A stretch of 64,000 nt of DNA from contig JADJBX010000006.1 of the NCBI GenBank assembly GCA_016703545.1, positions 220,410 through 284,409 of the forward strand, given 5' to 3'. A model generated the notes under the pieces. It was not told the origin of the DNA. It did not search any database and saw only the letters and a program-made list of their open reading frames with translations. The translations under genes were made by a program, and so were the position numbers. Source of the stretch: Candidatus Amarobacillus elongatus (GTDB lineage Bacteria; Chloroflexota; Dehalococcoidia; Tepidiformales; Tepidiformaceae). Every line of letters starts with the position of its first letter. Within the stretch, counting starts at the first letter, position 1. Of the stretch, positions 42,983-52,167 are shown in pieces.

Positions 42983-44818
42983 ATGGAACGCGACAACTAC
43001 TGGAATCGACGCATCTCACGCCGGCGCGCGCTCGCCGGCCTCACCGCCGGCACCGCCGGCGTCGCCGCCCTCGGCCTCGTCGGCTGCGGCGGCGGCGATG
43101 ACGACGACGGCGGCGACAGCGGCGGCAAGACCATCGAGCAGAAGCAGGAGGAAGTGAAGAGCATCCTCTGGCAGCGCACCGATACCACCGCCCAGGCCGT
43201 TCCCGGCGGCATCTACGCCGGCTACACCACCGCCGACGTCACCAACCTGGACCCGCTCGCCTCGCCCTCCTTCACGGCGAACGTCGTGGGCTCCTACGTC
43301 TACCCGCGCCTGACGAAATACAAGACCGGCCTGCGCGTCCCGGCCAAGGGCGAAGTCGAGCCCTACCTCGCCGAGAAGTGGGAGCAGCCCGAGCCGACCA
43401 AGCTCATCCTCAAGCTCCGCCCGAACGCGGTCTGGGAGGACAAGGCGCCCCTCAACAAGCGCCCCATCGATGCCGACGACGTCGTCTTCTCCTGGAAGAA
43501 GTTCGCCGCCCTCAGCACCTCCCGCAAAGACCTGGTGATGCTGCCCGACAACCCGACGGGCCCCGTCATCAGCTGCGAGGCGACGGACAAGAACACCGTC
43601 GTCTTCACCACCCAGTTCCCGTACGCGCCGCTGCTCTCCGCGCTCGCCTACTCGCGGTATCTGCAGATCATGCCGCGCGAATCCGATGGCGGGTACGACC
43701 CGAAGAACGAGACCCGCTCCGGCGGCCCCTTCACCCTCGCGAACTACCAGCGCAGCGTGAAGTTCGAATACCGCAAGAACCCGAACTACTGGGCCGCGAA
43801 GGACATCTTCCTGGACGGCTACGACTACCCCATCATCCCCGAGTACGCCGCCGGCCTCGCCCAGTTCCGGGCCAAGAAGGTCTGGCAGTTCGCCGCCACC
43901 CAGGACGACGTCATCCAGCAGAAGAAGGACTTCCCGGACCTGCTGCTCGACCAGAACGCCATGAACCGCACGGACTGGATGACCTACTTCGGCCTCCAGC
44001 CGGATTCGCCCTTCCGCGATCCCCGCGTGCGCCAGGCCGCCGCGATGATGATCGACCGCGACACCTGGATCGACACGTTCGGCAACACGAGCAAGTACAA
44101 GGCCGAAGGCTACCCCTTCGAGGTCCGCTACCACAGCCATATCTCCTCCGGCTGGGAAGGCCTCTGGGTGGACCCGAAGAGCTCGGAGATGGGCGAAGCC
44201 TCCAAGTACTTCGCCCAGAACGTGGCCGAGGCGAAGAAGCTCCTCTCCGCCGCCGGCTTCCCCAACGGCCTCGAAACCGAGATCCGCTGGATCACCACCG
44301 GCCAGTACGGCACCACCTTCCCGAACCAGGCGGAGGTGCTCAAGGGCATGATGGAGGAGGGCGGCGCCTTCAAGTTCAAGGTCGTCAACCCCGACTACGC
44401 CACCGACTACCTCACGAACGTCTACTTCGGCAAGGGCAACTTCAAGGGTGTCGCCATCGGCGCCACCACCCAGTTCCCCGAAGTCGACCAGTTCCTCTTC
44501 GCCTACTTCCACTCCCAGGGTTCCCGCCAGAAGGTCGCCTTCCAGGGCAAGGAGCTCGTTGATACCAAGTCCGACCAGATGATCGAGGCCCAGCGCAAGG
44601 AGCTCGATGCCAACAAGCGCGCCCAGATGATCAAGGACTGGCAGAAGTACGCCGGCGTGCAGATGCCCATGGTCCCCTACCCGGGGCAGGCGAATACCTT
44701 CAGCCTGGCCTGGCCGTGGATCGGCAACTGGGCCGTCAACCGGGCGTGGGATACCGAATCCGACCGGCAGTCCGTCGAAACCCGTCTCTGGTTCGACAAG
44801 AGCAAGTTCACCGGCTGA
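42983..44818 (+). CDS. ABC transporter substrate-binding lipoprotein (peptide/nickel family 5)
   Basis: A 611-residue extracellular solute-binding protein of family 5. The N-terminus has a twin-arginine-like SRRRALAGLT and a lipobox LVGC, so it is probably exported folded and lipidated. The binding domain shows TADVTNLDPLASPSFTANVV and KLRPNAVWEDKAPLN, both typical of oligopeptide binding proteins. It is long for the family. Two permease genes follow. The substrate is likely peptides, but related proteins also bind sugars or nickel. Confidence 0.9.
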   Translation: MERDNYWNRRISRRRALAGLTAGTAGVAALGLVGCGGGDDDDGGDSGGKTIEQKQEEVKSILWQRTDTTAQAVPGGIYAGYTTADVTNLDPLASPSFTANVVGSYVYPRLTKYKTGLRVPAKGEVEPYLAEKWEQPEPTKLILKLRPNAVWEDKAPLNKRPIDADDVVFSWKKFAALSTSRKDLVMLPDNPTGPVISCEATDKNTVVFTTQFPYAPLLSALAYSRYLQIMPRESDGGYDPKNETRSGGPFTLANYQRSVKFEYRKNPNYWAAKDIFLDGYDYPIIPEYAAGLAQFRAKKVWQFAATQDDVIQQKKDFPDLLLDQNAMNRTDWMTYFGLQPDSPFRDPRVRQAAAMMIDRDTWIDTFGNTSKYKAEGYPFEVRYHSHISSGWEGLWVDPKSSEMGEASKYFAQNVAEAKKLLSAAGFPNGLETEIRWITTGQYGTTFPNQAEVLKGMMEEGGAFKFKVVNPDYATDYLTNVYFGKGNFKGVAIGATTQFPEVDQFLFAYFHSQGSRQKVAFQGKELVDTKSDQMIEAQRKELDANKRAQMIKDWQKYAGVQMPMVPYPGQANTFSLAWPWIGNWAVNRAWDTESDRQSVETRLWFDKSKFTG

Positions 44819-44907
44819 TGCCGTCCTGAGCCCCGCTGGTGGCGGCACGATCCCCCGCCGCCACCAGCGGCCTCCTCCGCTTGCTCCCTGCCTTCGAGGT
44901 TCTTCCC

Positions 44908-45867
44908 ATGGCCCGCTACGTCACTCAGCGCCTGCTGCTCGCGGCGCTCACCATCTGGCTCGTCTCCATCATCGTCTTCACCCTGCTCCGCGTCGTCGTG
45001 CCCATCTTCTACGGCGATGCCGTGGACGTGATCGCCGCCGAATACAGCCATAGCGACCCGGCCCGCGCCGAAGCCCTCCGCGAGGAGTACGGCCTCAGCG
45101 GCAACCTCGTCGTCTCCTACCTCGAATGGGCCGGCAACATGGCCCGCGGCAACCTCGGCGAGTCGCTCTTCAACGGCCGCCCCATCACCAAGGAAATGCA
45201 CGACCGCCTGCCCGTCAGCGTCGAGCTGGGGGTCATCGGGCTCCTTTCCGGCCTGCTCTTCTCGGTGCCCCTCGGCGTCGCCGCCGCGGTCGCCCAGGAT
45301 CGCTGGCCGGATTACTTCCTGCGCACCTTCGCCATCCTCCTGAACTCGCTCCCCGGGTTCTGGCTGGCGATCCTCATCATCACCTTCGGCAACAAGTGGT
45401 TTAACTGGGCGCCGCCGCTGAACTTCGCGTACCTCACCGAGGATCCGGTCGCCCACCTCAAGATCATGCTGCTGCCGGCGCTGCTCATCGGCCTCACCCC
45501 CAGCGCGGGCCTCGTCCGCCTGGTGCGAACCCAGATGCTCGAGGTGCTGCGGCAGGATTACATCCGCACGGCCCACGCCAAGGGCCTCTCCGACCGCACC
45601 GTCATCATCCGGCACGCGCTGCGCAACAGCCTCATTCCCGTCGTGACGGTCGTCGGCCTGACGCTTCCCACGCTGATCGCGGGCACGGCCATCTTCGAGT
45701 CCATCTTCACGCTGCCCGGCATGGGCCGGTACCTCGTGAGCTCCGTCAGCAGCCTCGATTACCCCGTGATCATGGGAACGGTCTTCGTCTTCTCCGTGAT
45801 CATCGTCCTCGCCAACCTCGCGGTGGACCTTTCGTACACCGTCCTCGACCCCCGGATCAGGTACTAA
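44908..45867 (+). CDS. ABC transporter permease (DppB-like)
   Basis: A 319-residue inner-membrane permease with six helices. It begins MARYVTQRLLLAALTIWLVS and carries the cytoplasmic EAA-like loop (RTAHAKGLSDRTVIIRHALR) that contacts the ATPase. It is the DppB/OppB partner in an importer with the binding protein upstream and the second permease downstream. The ATG at 44908 has GAGG upstream. Confidence 0.92.
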   Translation: MARYVTQRLLLAALTIWLVSIIVFTLLRVVVPIFYGDAVDVIAAEYSHSDPARAEALREEYGLSGNLVVSYLEWAGNMARGNLGESLFNGRPITKEMHDRLPVSVELGVIGLLSGLLFSVPLGVAAAVAQDRWPDYFLRTFAILLNSLPGFWLAILIITFGNKWFNWAPPLNFAYLTEDPVAHLKIMLLPALLIGLTPSAGLVRLVRTQMLEVLRQDYIRTAHAKGLSDRTVIIRHALRNSLIPVVTVVGLTLPTLIAGTAIFESIFTLPGMGRYLVSSVSSLDYPVIMGTVFVFSVIIVLANLAVDLSYTVLDPRIRY

Positions 45868-45869
45868 CG

Positions 45870-46802
45870 ATGTCCGGCTCATCGGCAATCTCATCCGTCG
45901 ATTTCGGCCCGCTCTCGCGGCGCGAATACCCGCTGCCCGTCCGCATCCTGCGCACGAGCCTGCGCTTCGCCCGCCGCAAACCACTCGGCGCCTTCGGCTT
46001 CGTGCTCGTGCTGGGACTCGTGATTTGCGCCGTCCTCGCGGGCGTCCTCGCGCCCTACGACCCCGACAAGCTCGACCTCAAGAACCGCCTCGCCGGCTTC
46101 GACCCCGGCGGCGCCCACTGGCTCGGCACCGATAAAACCGGCCGCGACACCCTTTCGCGGCTGCTCTACGGCGCCCGCATTTCGATGAAGGTCGGCTTCG
46201 GCGCCGTGCTCATCAGCTCCACCGGCGCCCTCTTCATCGGCGTGGTCAGCGGCTACACCGGCGGCATCGTCGACAAGATCGTGCAGCGCCTGATCGATGC
46301 CTGGCAGGCGATGCCCGGCCTCATCATCCTCATCACCTTCCTCGGCATCGCCCGCCGCAACCAGAGCATCGACCTCGTCTGGGCGATGGTGTTCGCGATC
46401 GGCTTCCTCGGCATCCCCGGGGCGTCCCGCGTCTTCCGCTCGCAGGTGCTCACCATCAAGCAGGCCGCGTACGTGGAGGCTGCCCGCAGCCTCGGCGCCA
46501 CGAGCCCGCGCATCATGTGGAAGTGCATCGTCCCGAACGTCTTCCCCCTCGTCATGGTCAGCGCGACCACCGGCCTGGGGGCCGCCATCCTCGCCGAGGC
46601 GAGCCTGAGCTTCCTTGGCTTCGGCCCGGCCGGCAAACCATCCTGGGGGCAGATGCTCAGCGTCGAAGGCCGCGAGTACATGCGCGTGCAGCCCGGTCTC
46701 GCCATCTGGCCCGGCCTCTGCATCGCCGCCGCCGTCTTCGGCTTCAACATCTTCGGCGATGCCCTCCGCGACGTCCTCGATCCGAGACTTCGCGGCCGCT
46801 AG
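45870..46802 (+). CDS. ABC transporter permease (DppC-like)
   Basis: A 310-residue permease of the DppC/OppC type. The cytoplasmic N-terminus (about 45 residues) leads into KPLGAFGFVLVLGLVICAVL. The periplasmic loop contains HWLGTDKTGRDTLSRLLYGA, a hallmark of this family, and the EAA loop is AAYVEAARSLGATSPRIMW. It starts 2 bases after the first permease gene's stop. No ATPase gene follows; the next gene is convergent. Confidence 0.92.
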   Translation: MSGSSAISSVDFGPLSRREYPLPVRILRTSLRFARRKPLGAFGFVLVLGLVICAVLAGVLAPYDPDKLDLKNRLAGFDPGGAHWLGTDKTGRDTLSRLLYGARISMKVGFGAVLISSTGALFIGVVSGYTGGIVDKIVQRLIDAWQAMPGLIILITFLGIARRNQSIDLVWAMVFAIGFLGIPGASRVFRSQVLTIKQAAYVEAARSLGATSPRIMWKCIVPNVFPLVMVSATTGLGAAILAEASLSFLGFGPAGKPSWGQMLSVEGREYMRVQPGLAIWPGLCIAAAVFGFNIFGDALRDVLDPRLRGR

Positions 46803-46806
46803 GCGC

Positions 46807-48156
46807 TCAGGCGGCGGCGTCGCGGCAACGGCGCTCCGCCTCCGCCGCCTCGCCGTCGCGCGCCAGCATCGCAAGGAACACGCGCGCAATCGCGGGGTCG
46901 AAGTGCGTCCCGCTGCCTTCGCGGATGTGCTTGACCGCATCCTCGTGCGGCCACCCGGCCTTGTAGGCGCGGTCCGAAACCAGCGCGTCGTATACGTCCG
47001 CGAGCGTGAGGGTGCGCGCCAGCACATCGATCGCGGCGCCGCGCTTGCCCGAGGGGTACCCCGTCCCGTCGTACCGCTCGTGGTGGTCGCCCACGGCCGC
47101 CGCCGTCGCCGCCAACGCGGGCACGCGCGCGATGAGCGCCTGTCCCATCGCCGGGTGCGCGTGCAGGTGTTCCCAGTCCCGCACCTTCGGCCGCCCATGG
47201 CGGTCCAGCACGTGCACGGGCACGAAGAGCTTGCCCACATCGTGGAAGAGCGCGGCGTGGCGCAGCGTCTCCAGCCGGTCACCTTCGAGCCCGAGTTCGC
47301 GGCCCAGCCGCACGGCCATCGCCGCCGTCCGTTGCAGGTGCGCCGCGAGGTCCGGCGAGTACGCCGTCAGTGTCTCCATCAGCGCCCGTTCCGCCCGCGC
47401 CGGCGATTTCGCCGCCCGGCCGTTCAGCCGCCCGCCGAGCGCGCCGCCGAGCACGTACGTCCGCAGCCCGGGCCGTTGCCGGGCTTCGATGACGATCGCC
47501 ACCCCGGGCAGCAGCGCCACCCCGGCCGTCAGTGGCCCCGCCACCGCCACACCGCTCGCCATGAACACCAGCCCGCCCGCGAGCCCGAGCACGCCGACCG
47601 CCTGCACCCACCAGGCCGGCACCCGCAGGAGCCGGAACGCGGCGATCGCGTGCAGCGCCGTCACGAAGGCCAGCCCCGCCCCGTAACCCGCGATCCCGGC
47701 TCGCACGGCCATCGGCGGCGATCCCGCGAGCAGCGCGATCCCGCCCATCGCACCCAGCACCACGAGCGGCGCCGCGACGAGCGCCAGTAGCACCGGCCGG
47801 CGTCCCCCGTTGCGCACGGGCGCCATGGGCAGGCTCGCGAGGCTGTAGCACGCCGCCGCCAGCACCAACGCAGGGACGAGTATCGGGCGCTCGGTAAACG
47901 GCTGGACGGCGAGACCGGCCGCCGCCGCCATGACGCCCGCGGCCACGGCCGCCGGCGCCCACTCCCCGACGCGCACCGCCGCCTGCACCGCCAGCGCCGT
48001 CACCGCGACGGCGGGCGCCAGCATCGCGAACACCAGCCATGATGGCGGCGCCTCCGGCCCGCGCTGCATCCCCGCGACCGCGAGCGCGCACGCCAACGGC
48101 ACGCTGACCATAATCCAGCGGTTCGGCGCCACTATCATCCTCTTGATAGTCGGCAT
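46807..48156 (-). CDS. HD-GYP domain phosphohydrolase with multi-pass membrane N-terminus
   Basis: A 449-residue protein. The first ~240 residues hold about eight membrane helices. The C-terminal HD-GYP domain has AALFHDVGK (around residues 300-307), the second His pair in GDHHERYDGTGYPSG (around 355) and LADVYDALVSDRAYK. HD-GYP enzymes hydrolyse cyclic di-GMP to GMP. The membrane part could sense a signal. It is convergent with the permease genes. No GGDEF partner is in the window. Confidence 0.88.
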   Translation of the reverse strand: MPTIKRMIVAPNRWIMVSVPLACALAVAGMQRGPEAPPSWLVFAMLAPAVAVTALAVQAAVRVGEWAPAAVAAGVMAAAAGLAVQPFTERPILVPALVLAAACYSLASLPMAPVRNGGRRPVLLALVAAPLVVLGAMGGIALLAGSPPMAVRAGIAGYGAGLAFVTALHAIAAFRLLRVPAWWVQAVGVLGLAGGLVFMASGVAVAGPLTAGVALLPGVAIVIEARQRPGLRTYVLGGALGGRLNGRAAKSPARAERALMETLTAYSPDLAAHLQRTAAMAVRLGRELGLEGDRLETLRHAALFHDVGKLFVPVHVLDRHGRPKVRDWEHLHAHPAMGQALIARVPALAATAAAVGDHHERYDGTGYPSGKRGAAIDVLARTLTLADVYDALVSDRAYKAGWPHEDAVKHIREGSGTHFDPAIARVFLAMLARDGEAAEAERRCRDAAA

Positions 48157-48257
48157 GGCCGCGCGCCCGGCGCACGCCGGGAAGGGCGTCCATTCGGGAC
48201 GATCCGCGTGCGTAACGCCGCCCGCTGCGTTCTAATTGGGGTCCGGAGGCTGCCGCG

Positions 48258-49007
48258 ATGACCACCACGTACACCCTTATCCTGCTCCGCCACGGCGAGA
48301 GCGTCTGGAACCAGGAGAACCGCTTCACCGGCTGGGTCGATGTGCCCCTGTCCGAGCGCGGGCTCAGGGAAGCCGCCGAAGCTGGCAAGCTGATGCGCGA
48401 AGCCGGCCACGAGGTCGATGTCCTGCACACGTCGCTGCAGCGCCGCGCGATCCAGACCGCGCAAATCGCCCTCGACGCCATGGACCGCCACTGGATCCCC
48501 GTGCACCGCTCGTGGCGCCTGAACGAACGCCACTACGGCGCCCTCCAGGGTCTGAACAAGAAGGAAACGGCCGACCAGTACGGCCCGGAGCAGGTATTCG
48601 CGTGGCGCCGGAGCTACGACACCCCGCCGCCGCCGCTCGCGCTCGACGACGACCGGCACCCGCGGTTCGATGCTCGCTACGCCGCCCTCGCGCCCGACAT
48701 CCTCCCCGCCACCGAGTGCCTCAAGGACGTCGTCGCTCGCATGCTCCCGTACTGGTACGACGCCATCATCCCGGACCTGCGCGCGGGCAGGCGGCCGCTC
48801 ATCGCCGCGCACGGCAACAGCCTCCGCGCGCTCGTGAAGCACCTCGACCACGTCAGCGACGACGAGATCGCCGAACTCAATATCCCGACGGGCATTCCGC
48901 TCGTGTACGAGTTGGACGAAAACCTGGCGGCCGTGCGTTCCACCTACCTGGGGGACCCGGAAGCAGCAGCGGCCGCGGCGGCCGCGGTCGCGCGCCAGGC
49001 GGGCTAA
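48258..49007 (+). CDS. gpmA: 2,3-bisphosphoglycerate-dependent phosphoglycerate mutase
   Basis: A 249-residue glycolytic mutase interconverting 3- and 2-phosphoglycerate. The phospho-histidine motif is LLRHGESVWN (His12), followed by ENRFTGWVDVPLSERG, the substrate loop NERHYGALQGLNK and the second His in AAHGNSLRAL. The C-terminal tail is Ala-rich. The ATG at 48258 has GGAGG at 48245-48249. Length and motifs are normal. Confidence 0.95.
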   Translation: MTTTYTLILLRHGESVWNQENRFTGWVDVPLSERGLREAAEAGKLMREAGHEVDVLHTSLQRRAIQTAQIALDAMDRHWIPVHRSWRLNERHYGALQGLNKKETADQYGPEQVFAWRRSYDTPPPPLALDDDRHPRFDARYAALAPDILPATECLKDVVARMLPYWYDAIIPDLRAGRRPLIAAHGNSLRALVKHLDHVSDDEIAELNIPTGIPLVYELDENLAAVRSTYLGDPEAAAAAAAAVARQAG

Positions 49008-49083
49008 CGCGGGCGCTGGCGAACGGGGGGCTGGCACCCGGGAACCGCGAACGGGGACGTGCGCCCGGCGCGCCGCGGCACGC

Positions 49084-51288
49084 CTAGTTCATCGTCACCG
49101 TGCCGGCCGACGTCATGTAGACCCAGTACACCTGGAACTGGAAGAGGCCGCCGAAGTCGTTCACATAACTCGGCTGCCCTGGCAGGTGGCTGCGCCAGCG
49201 CCCCGACTGGTTGTCGTACTGCAGCACCTGCGTGTACTTCCCCGCGACCGCGGAGAGCGCCTCCTGGACCTCGCGTGCCTGGCCCGTGTACACGAAGTTG
49301 TTCCACCCGGGCTGCAGCGAGACCACCCGCCCCGGCGCCGGGTTGGGATTGAGCGTGGCCACGTTCGCCGCCCCGCCATCCACCCAGTACGCGTCGAACT
49401 GCTCCAGCCTGGGCAGGTCGTTCACGTACGCCGGCGCGCCCTTCACGAACCGAGCGAAAGCACCCTTCGTCTCCAGGAACGGCTTCAGCGGGTCCCACTT
49501 CAGCAGCGCGGTCCACGGGCTCGGCAGGCTCGAAAGCGCGTTCGGCAGCTGCCCCGATGGCTCCAGGTGCGCGACATTGCTCCAGCTCCCCCCGAGCTGT
49601 TGCACCACGATCGCGCCCGGCGGCGGCGAAACCGACGTGATGTTGCGGGCCGCGCTCCCCAGGTCCTGGTCGCGTTCCGCCCACGGGAACGTGGGCACGG
49701 CGGGCAGCCCCCCGATGGCGATCTGCACCGTCCGCCCGGGCGCGCCGCAGCCGTTCCGTTCGCCGTCCGCCTTCACCTTCAGGGTGTAGGTCGCGCGCGG
49801 GCCGAAGGCGGCCGTCGTCGTGGTGCCGCATTCGACGCCGTTCACCGTGGCGGTCACTTCCGTCCCCGCCGGCACGTCCTTCCAGTCCTTGAGCGCCGAC
49901 CCCGAGAGGCTCATGGGCACGCGGCCCACCGCCGCGCCGATATTGATGATCCCGGCGCCGGCCCAGTTCTGCCCGTGCGGCGCAGCGGGCGCTGGCGTCG
50001 CCGCGTCCCGCGCGATCTGGATGTACTCCGACGGCGAAAGGCGCGAGTTGCGCGACATCATGAGCGCGAACATCCCCGTGACCAGTGGCGTCGCGAAACT
50101 CGTGCCGCCCAGCTCCGCCCGGCCATACGGGTTCGCCAACCCCAGGTCCGACCGCAGCGGGCCGACAATCTCGACCCCGGGCGCCGCGAAATCGACCGCC
50201 GGCCCATAGCGGCTGAACGATGCCCACTGCCCGCTCATGGTCGAAGCGCCAACCGCGACCACGTTCGAGAACTCGGTGTAGGCCGCGGGGTAGAGGGTGC
50301 CGGCGTCGCCGGAGATGTTGCCCGCCGCCGCCACGACGATGATGCCGTCGCGCTGCGCGGCCTGGATCGCGTCGCGGACAACCTGCCGGTCATCGCGGCT
50401 GCCCAGGCTGAGGCTGATGATGTTCGCCCCCATCCGCCGCGCGTAATCGATGCCCTGCGCCACTTCGTACAGCTCGCCGGCCGGCCCCTCGCCGTTCACG
50501 CCACAGTCGAGCACCTTCACCGTCATCAGCTTCACGTTCCACGCGACCCCGGTGACGCCCTTCGCGTTGTTCCCGGCCGCGCCCACCACGCCCGCCACCA
50601 GCGTCCCGTGCGACGAGCGGTCCACCGAACCGGACTTGCCGTTGTCGTCGCGCACGTTGCCGTTCGGCTGCGAACTGGCGTAGTCGCTCCCGCACCCCGC
50701 GATCCGCTTCTGGGTGGCATCGAGGAAGCGGCAGCCGTACCGGTCGTCGACGCAGCCGTTGCCGTCGCTGTCGAAGCCGTCGCCGTCCGCGTCGCGCGTG
50801 TTCTCCCAGAGCCGCCCCGCGAAGTCCTCGTGCGCAAGGTCGGTCCCGGAATCGAGGACGGCGACGACGACCGTGCCGGCGCCGCCCGTGGTCAGGTCCC
50901 ACGCCTTTTCGACGCCAATGAGGTTCAGGTAGCCGGACTGGTCGCGTCCGTAATACGGGTCGTTGGGCGCCGCCGCGGCGTACGCCATCGCGTTCGCCTC
51001 GGCGGAAACCACGTCCGTTCGCGCACGCAGCGAAGCCAGGAACTCCTCCCGCGTCTGCCCAGGCGGCACGGCGAGCCGCTGGTACCCACGCGCGTCGAGA
51101 GAAGGTTCGGAGCCGTCGACGGACTGCGCCTGCGCGGCGCCGGGTGTCGCGAACTGGACGATGACGCTGTCAGCGGCGCCGGGCGGCGGCGGTGCGCTTG
51201 CGGCGTGCCCCGAGCTGAGGACGGCCACCGCCAGGAGGGTGGCGAATACGACGGCGCGGAAGGGCCTCGCCCTACCGCTTCCGTTCAC
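49084..51288 (-). CDS. Secreted subtilisin-like S8 protease with C-terminal Trp-rich repeats
   Basis: A 734-residue exported serine protease. A signal peptide (AVVFATLLAVAVLSSGHA) and a propeptide-like region (40-105) precede the S8 domain. The catalytic Asp146 lies in AVLDSGTD, His227 in SSHGTLVAG and Ser397 in GGTSFATPLV; the oxyanion Asn lies in AAAGN. An insert near 166-182 (DADGDGFDSDGNGCVDD) resembles a calcium-binding thrombospondin type 3 loop. Two copies of a Trp-rich module (about 565-650 and 655-734) end the protein and match the matrixin tail at 16944-18278. Its GTG overlaps the upstream gene's stop. Confidence 0.92.
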   Translation of the reverse strand: MNGSGRARPFRAVVFATLLAVAVLSSGHAASAPPPPGAADSVIVQFATPGAAQAQSVDGSEPSLDARGYQRLAVPPGQTREEFLASLRARTDVVSAEANAMAYAAAAPNDPYYGRDQSGYLNLIGVEKAWDLTTGGAGTVVVAVLDSGTDLAHEDFAGRLWENTRDADGDGFDSDGNGCVDDRYGCRFLDATQKRIAGCGSDYASSQPNGNVRDDNGKSGSVDRSSHGTLVAGVVGAAGNNAKGVTGVAWNVKLMTVKVLDCGVNGEGPAGELYEVAQGIDYARRMGANIISLSLGSRDDRQVVRDAIQAAQRDGIIVVAAAGNISGDAGTLYPAAYTEFSNVVAVGASTMSGQWASFSRYGPAVDFAAPGVEIVGPLRSDLGLANPYGRAELGGTSFATPLVTGMFALMMSRNSRLSPSEYIQIARDAATPAPAAPHGQNWAGAGIINIGAAVGRVPMSLSGSALKDWKDVPAGTEVTATVNGVECGTTTTAAFGPRATYTLKVKADGERNGCGAPGRTVQIAIGGLPAVPTFPWAERDQDLGSAARNITSVSPPPGAIVVQQLGGSWSNVAHLEPSGQLPNALSSLPSPWTALLKWDPLKPFLETKGAFARFVKGAPAYVNDLPRLEQFDAYWVDGGAANVATLNPNPAPGRVVSLQPGWNNFVYTGQAREVQEALSAVAGKYTQVLQYDNQSGRWRSHLPGQPSYVNDFGGLFQFQVYWVYMTSAGTVTMN

Positions 51289-52166
51289 CGGGCGCCGATC
51301 GCGGCCGTCGGACGCGGCGTCGGCGTTACCGCCGGCCGCCCGCCGAGTGCGCGGTCGTCCACCACGACCGCAAGGTCTCGCGCTCTATCGATATTCATGA
51401 ACGGCTCGCCGCCGTACGTCTGCACCGTCACCACGAGATTCCCTCGCCTGAACACGAAGCGATGATAGATCCCAACGACGTCCGAGGTGCCAATTGTTCC
51501 CGGGACGCCGTTTTCCGAGGGCACGAAGAGCCAGCCGCTCGATTCGTTCCCCAATCCCTTCACGTTCGCCACCTTCAGTGAGCCCGCCCGTGCGGCGTAC
51601 TTCGTCTCCAGCTGGTTGTACAGGCGGCGCGCTCCCGCGTCCGTGTCGAACAGCACACTGTCGACCGTCACGTAGTAGAGCCCGCCGACCACTTCGGCCA
51701 GCTTCCCGCCCGGCTCATACACCGCCTGGTAGCCGTCCTTGTAGCCCCACTCGGTCAGCAGGTTCTCGCCCTGTTCCGGGGTATCGAAGGCCCCGCCAAC
51801 CGTCGCGAACTGCAGCGGCGACATCGAGAACGTGTCCGGCGGCAGCACCGCGTAGTTCTTCGGCAGCTCGCCCAGCTCCGGAACGAACCGGCTTGCCGGC
51901 CCATCCAGCACCGGCGACCGCGAATCCTGCGTCCCGGCCCGGCTCTGCGAAGGCACCTGCGTCGGCCGGCCGCTCAGCCCCGAATCGCCGACGGTCCCGT
52001 CGGCGCCGTCATCGCCATCGCGCAGCAGGAAGAAGAGCCCGCCCGCGATCAGCACCGCGGCGAGCATGCCCCCGCCGACCGCGGCGAGGATCGTGTTCCG
52101 CCGCCGGCGGTCGCGCGCGTACTGGTCTTTCGAACGGAAGGCCGGGGCCGGTCGCCGTGCACTCAT
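51285..52166 (-). CDS. Membrane-anchored protein of unknown family, paired with the subtilisin
   Basis: A 293-residue protein. A basic N-terminus (RSKDQYARDRRRRN) and one membrane helix (TILAAVGGGMLAAVLIAGGL) are followed by an external part. Its region 120-275 (LTEWGYKDGYQAVYEPGG, then RRGNLVVTVQTYGGEPFM and DRALGGRPA) clearly matches the next gene, its tandem paralogue. It ends in a Thr/Pro-rich tail. I do not recognise the domain. Its stop overlaps the subtilisin start (GTGA), so its amount is tied to that of the protease. Confidence 0.8.
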   Translation of the reverse strand: MSARRPAPAFRSKDQYARDRRRRNTILAAVGGGMLAAVLIAGGLFFLLRDGDDGADGTVGDSGLSGRPTQVPSQSRAGTQDSRSPVLDGPASRFVPELGELPKNYAVLPPDTFSMSPLQFATVGGAFDTPEQGENLLTEWGYKDGYQAVYEPGGKLAEVVGGLYYVTVDSVLFDTDAGARRLYNQLETKYAARAGSLKVANVKGLGNESSGWLFVPSENGVPGTIGTSDVVGIYHRFVFRRGNLVVTVQTYGGEPFMNIDRARDLAVVVDDRALGGRPAVTPTPRPTAAIGAR

Positions 52167-52167
52167 C

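Noticed and set aside
43016..44848. 610-codon minus-strand open frame
   Set aside because: Antisense to the peptide-binding protein gene, whose signal peptide and domain are clear.
49186..51465. 759-codon plus-strand open frame
   Set aside because: Antisense to the subtilisin gene; composition is Arg/His-rich without motifs.
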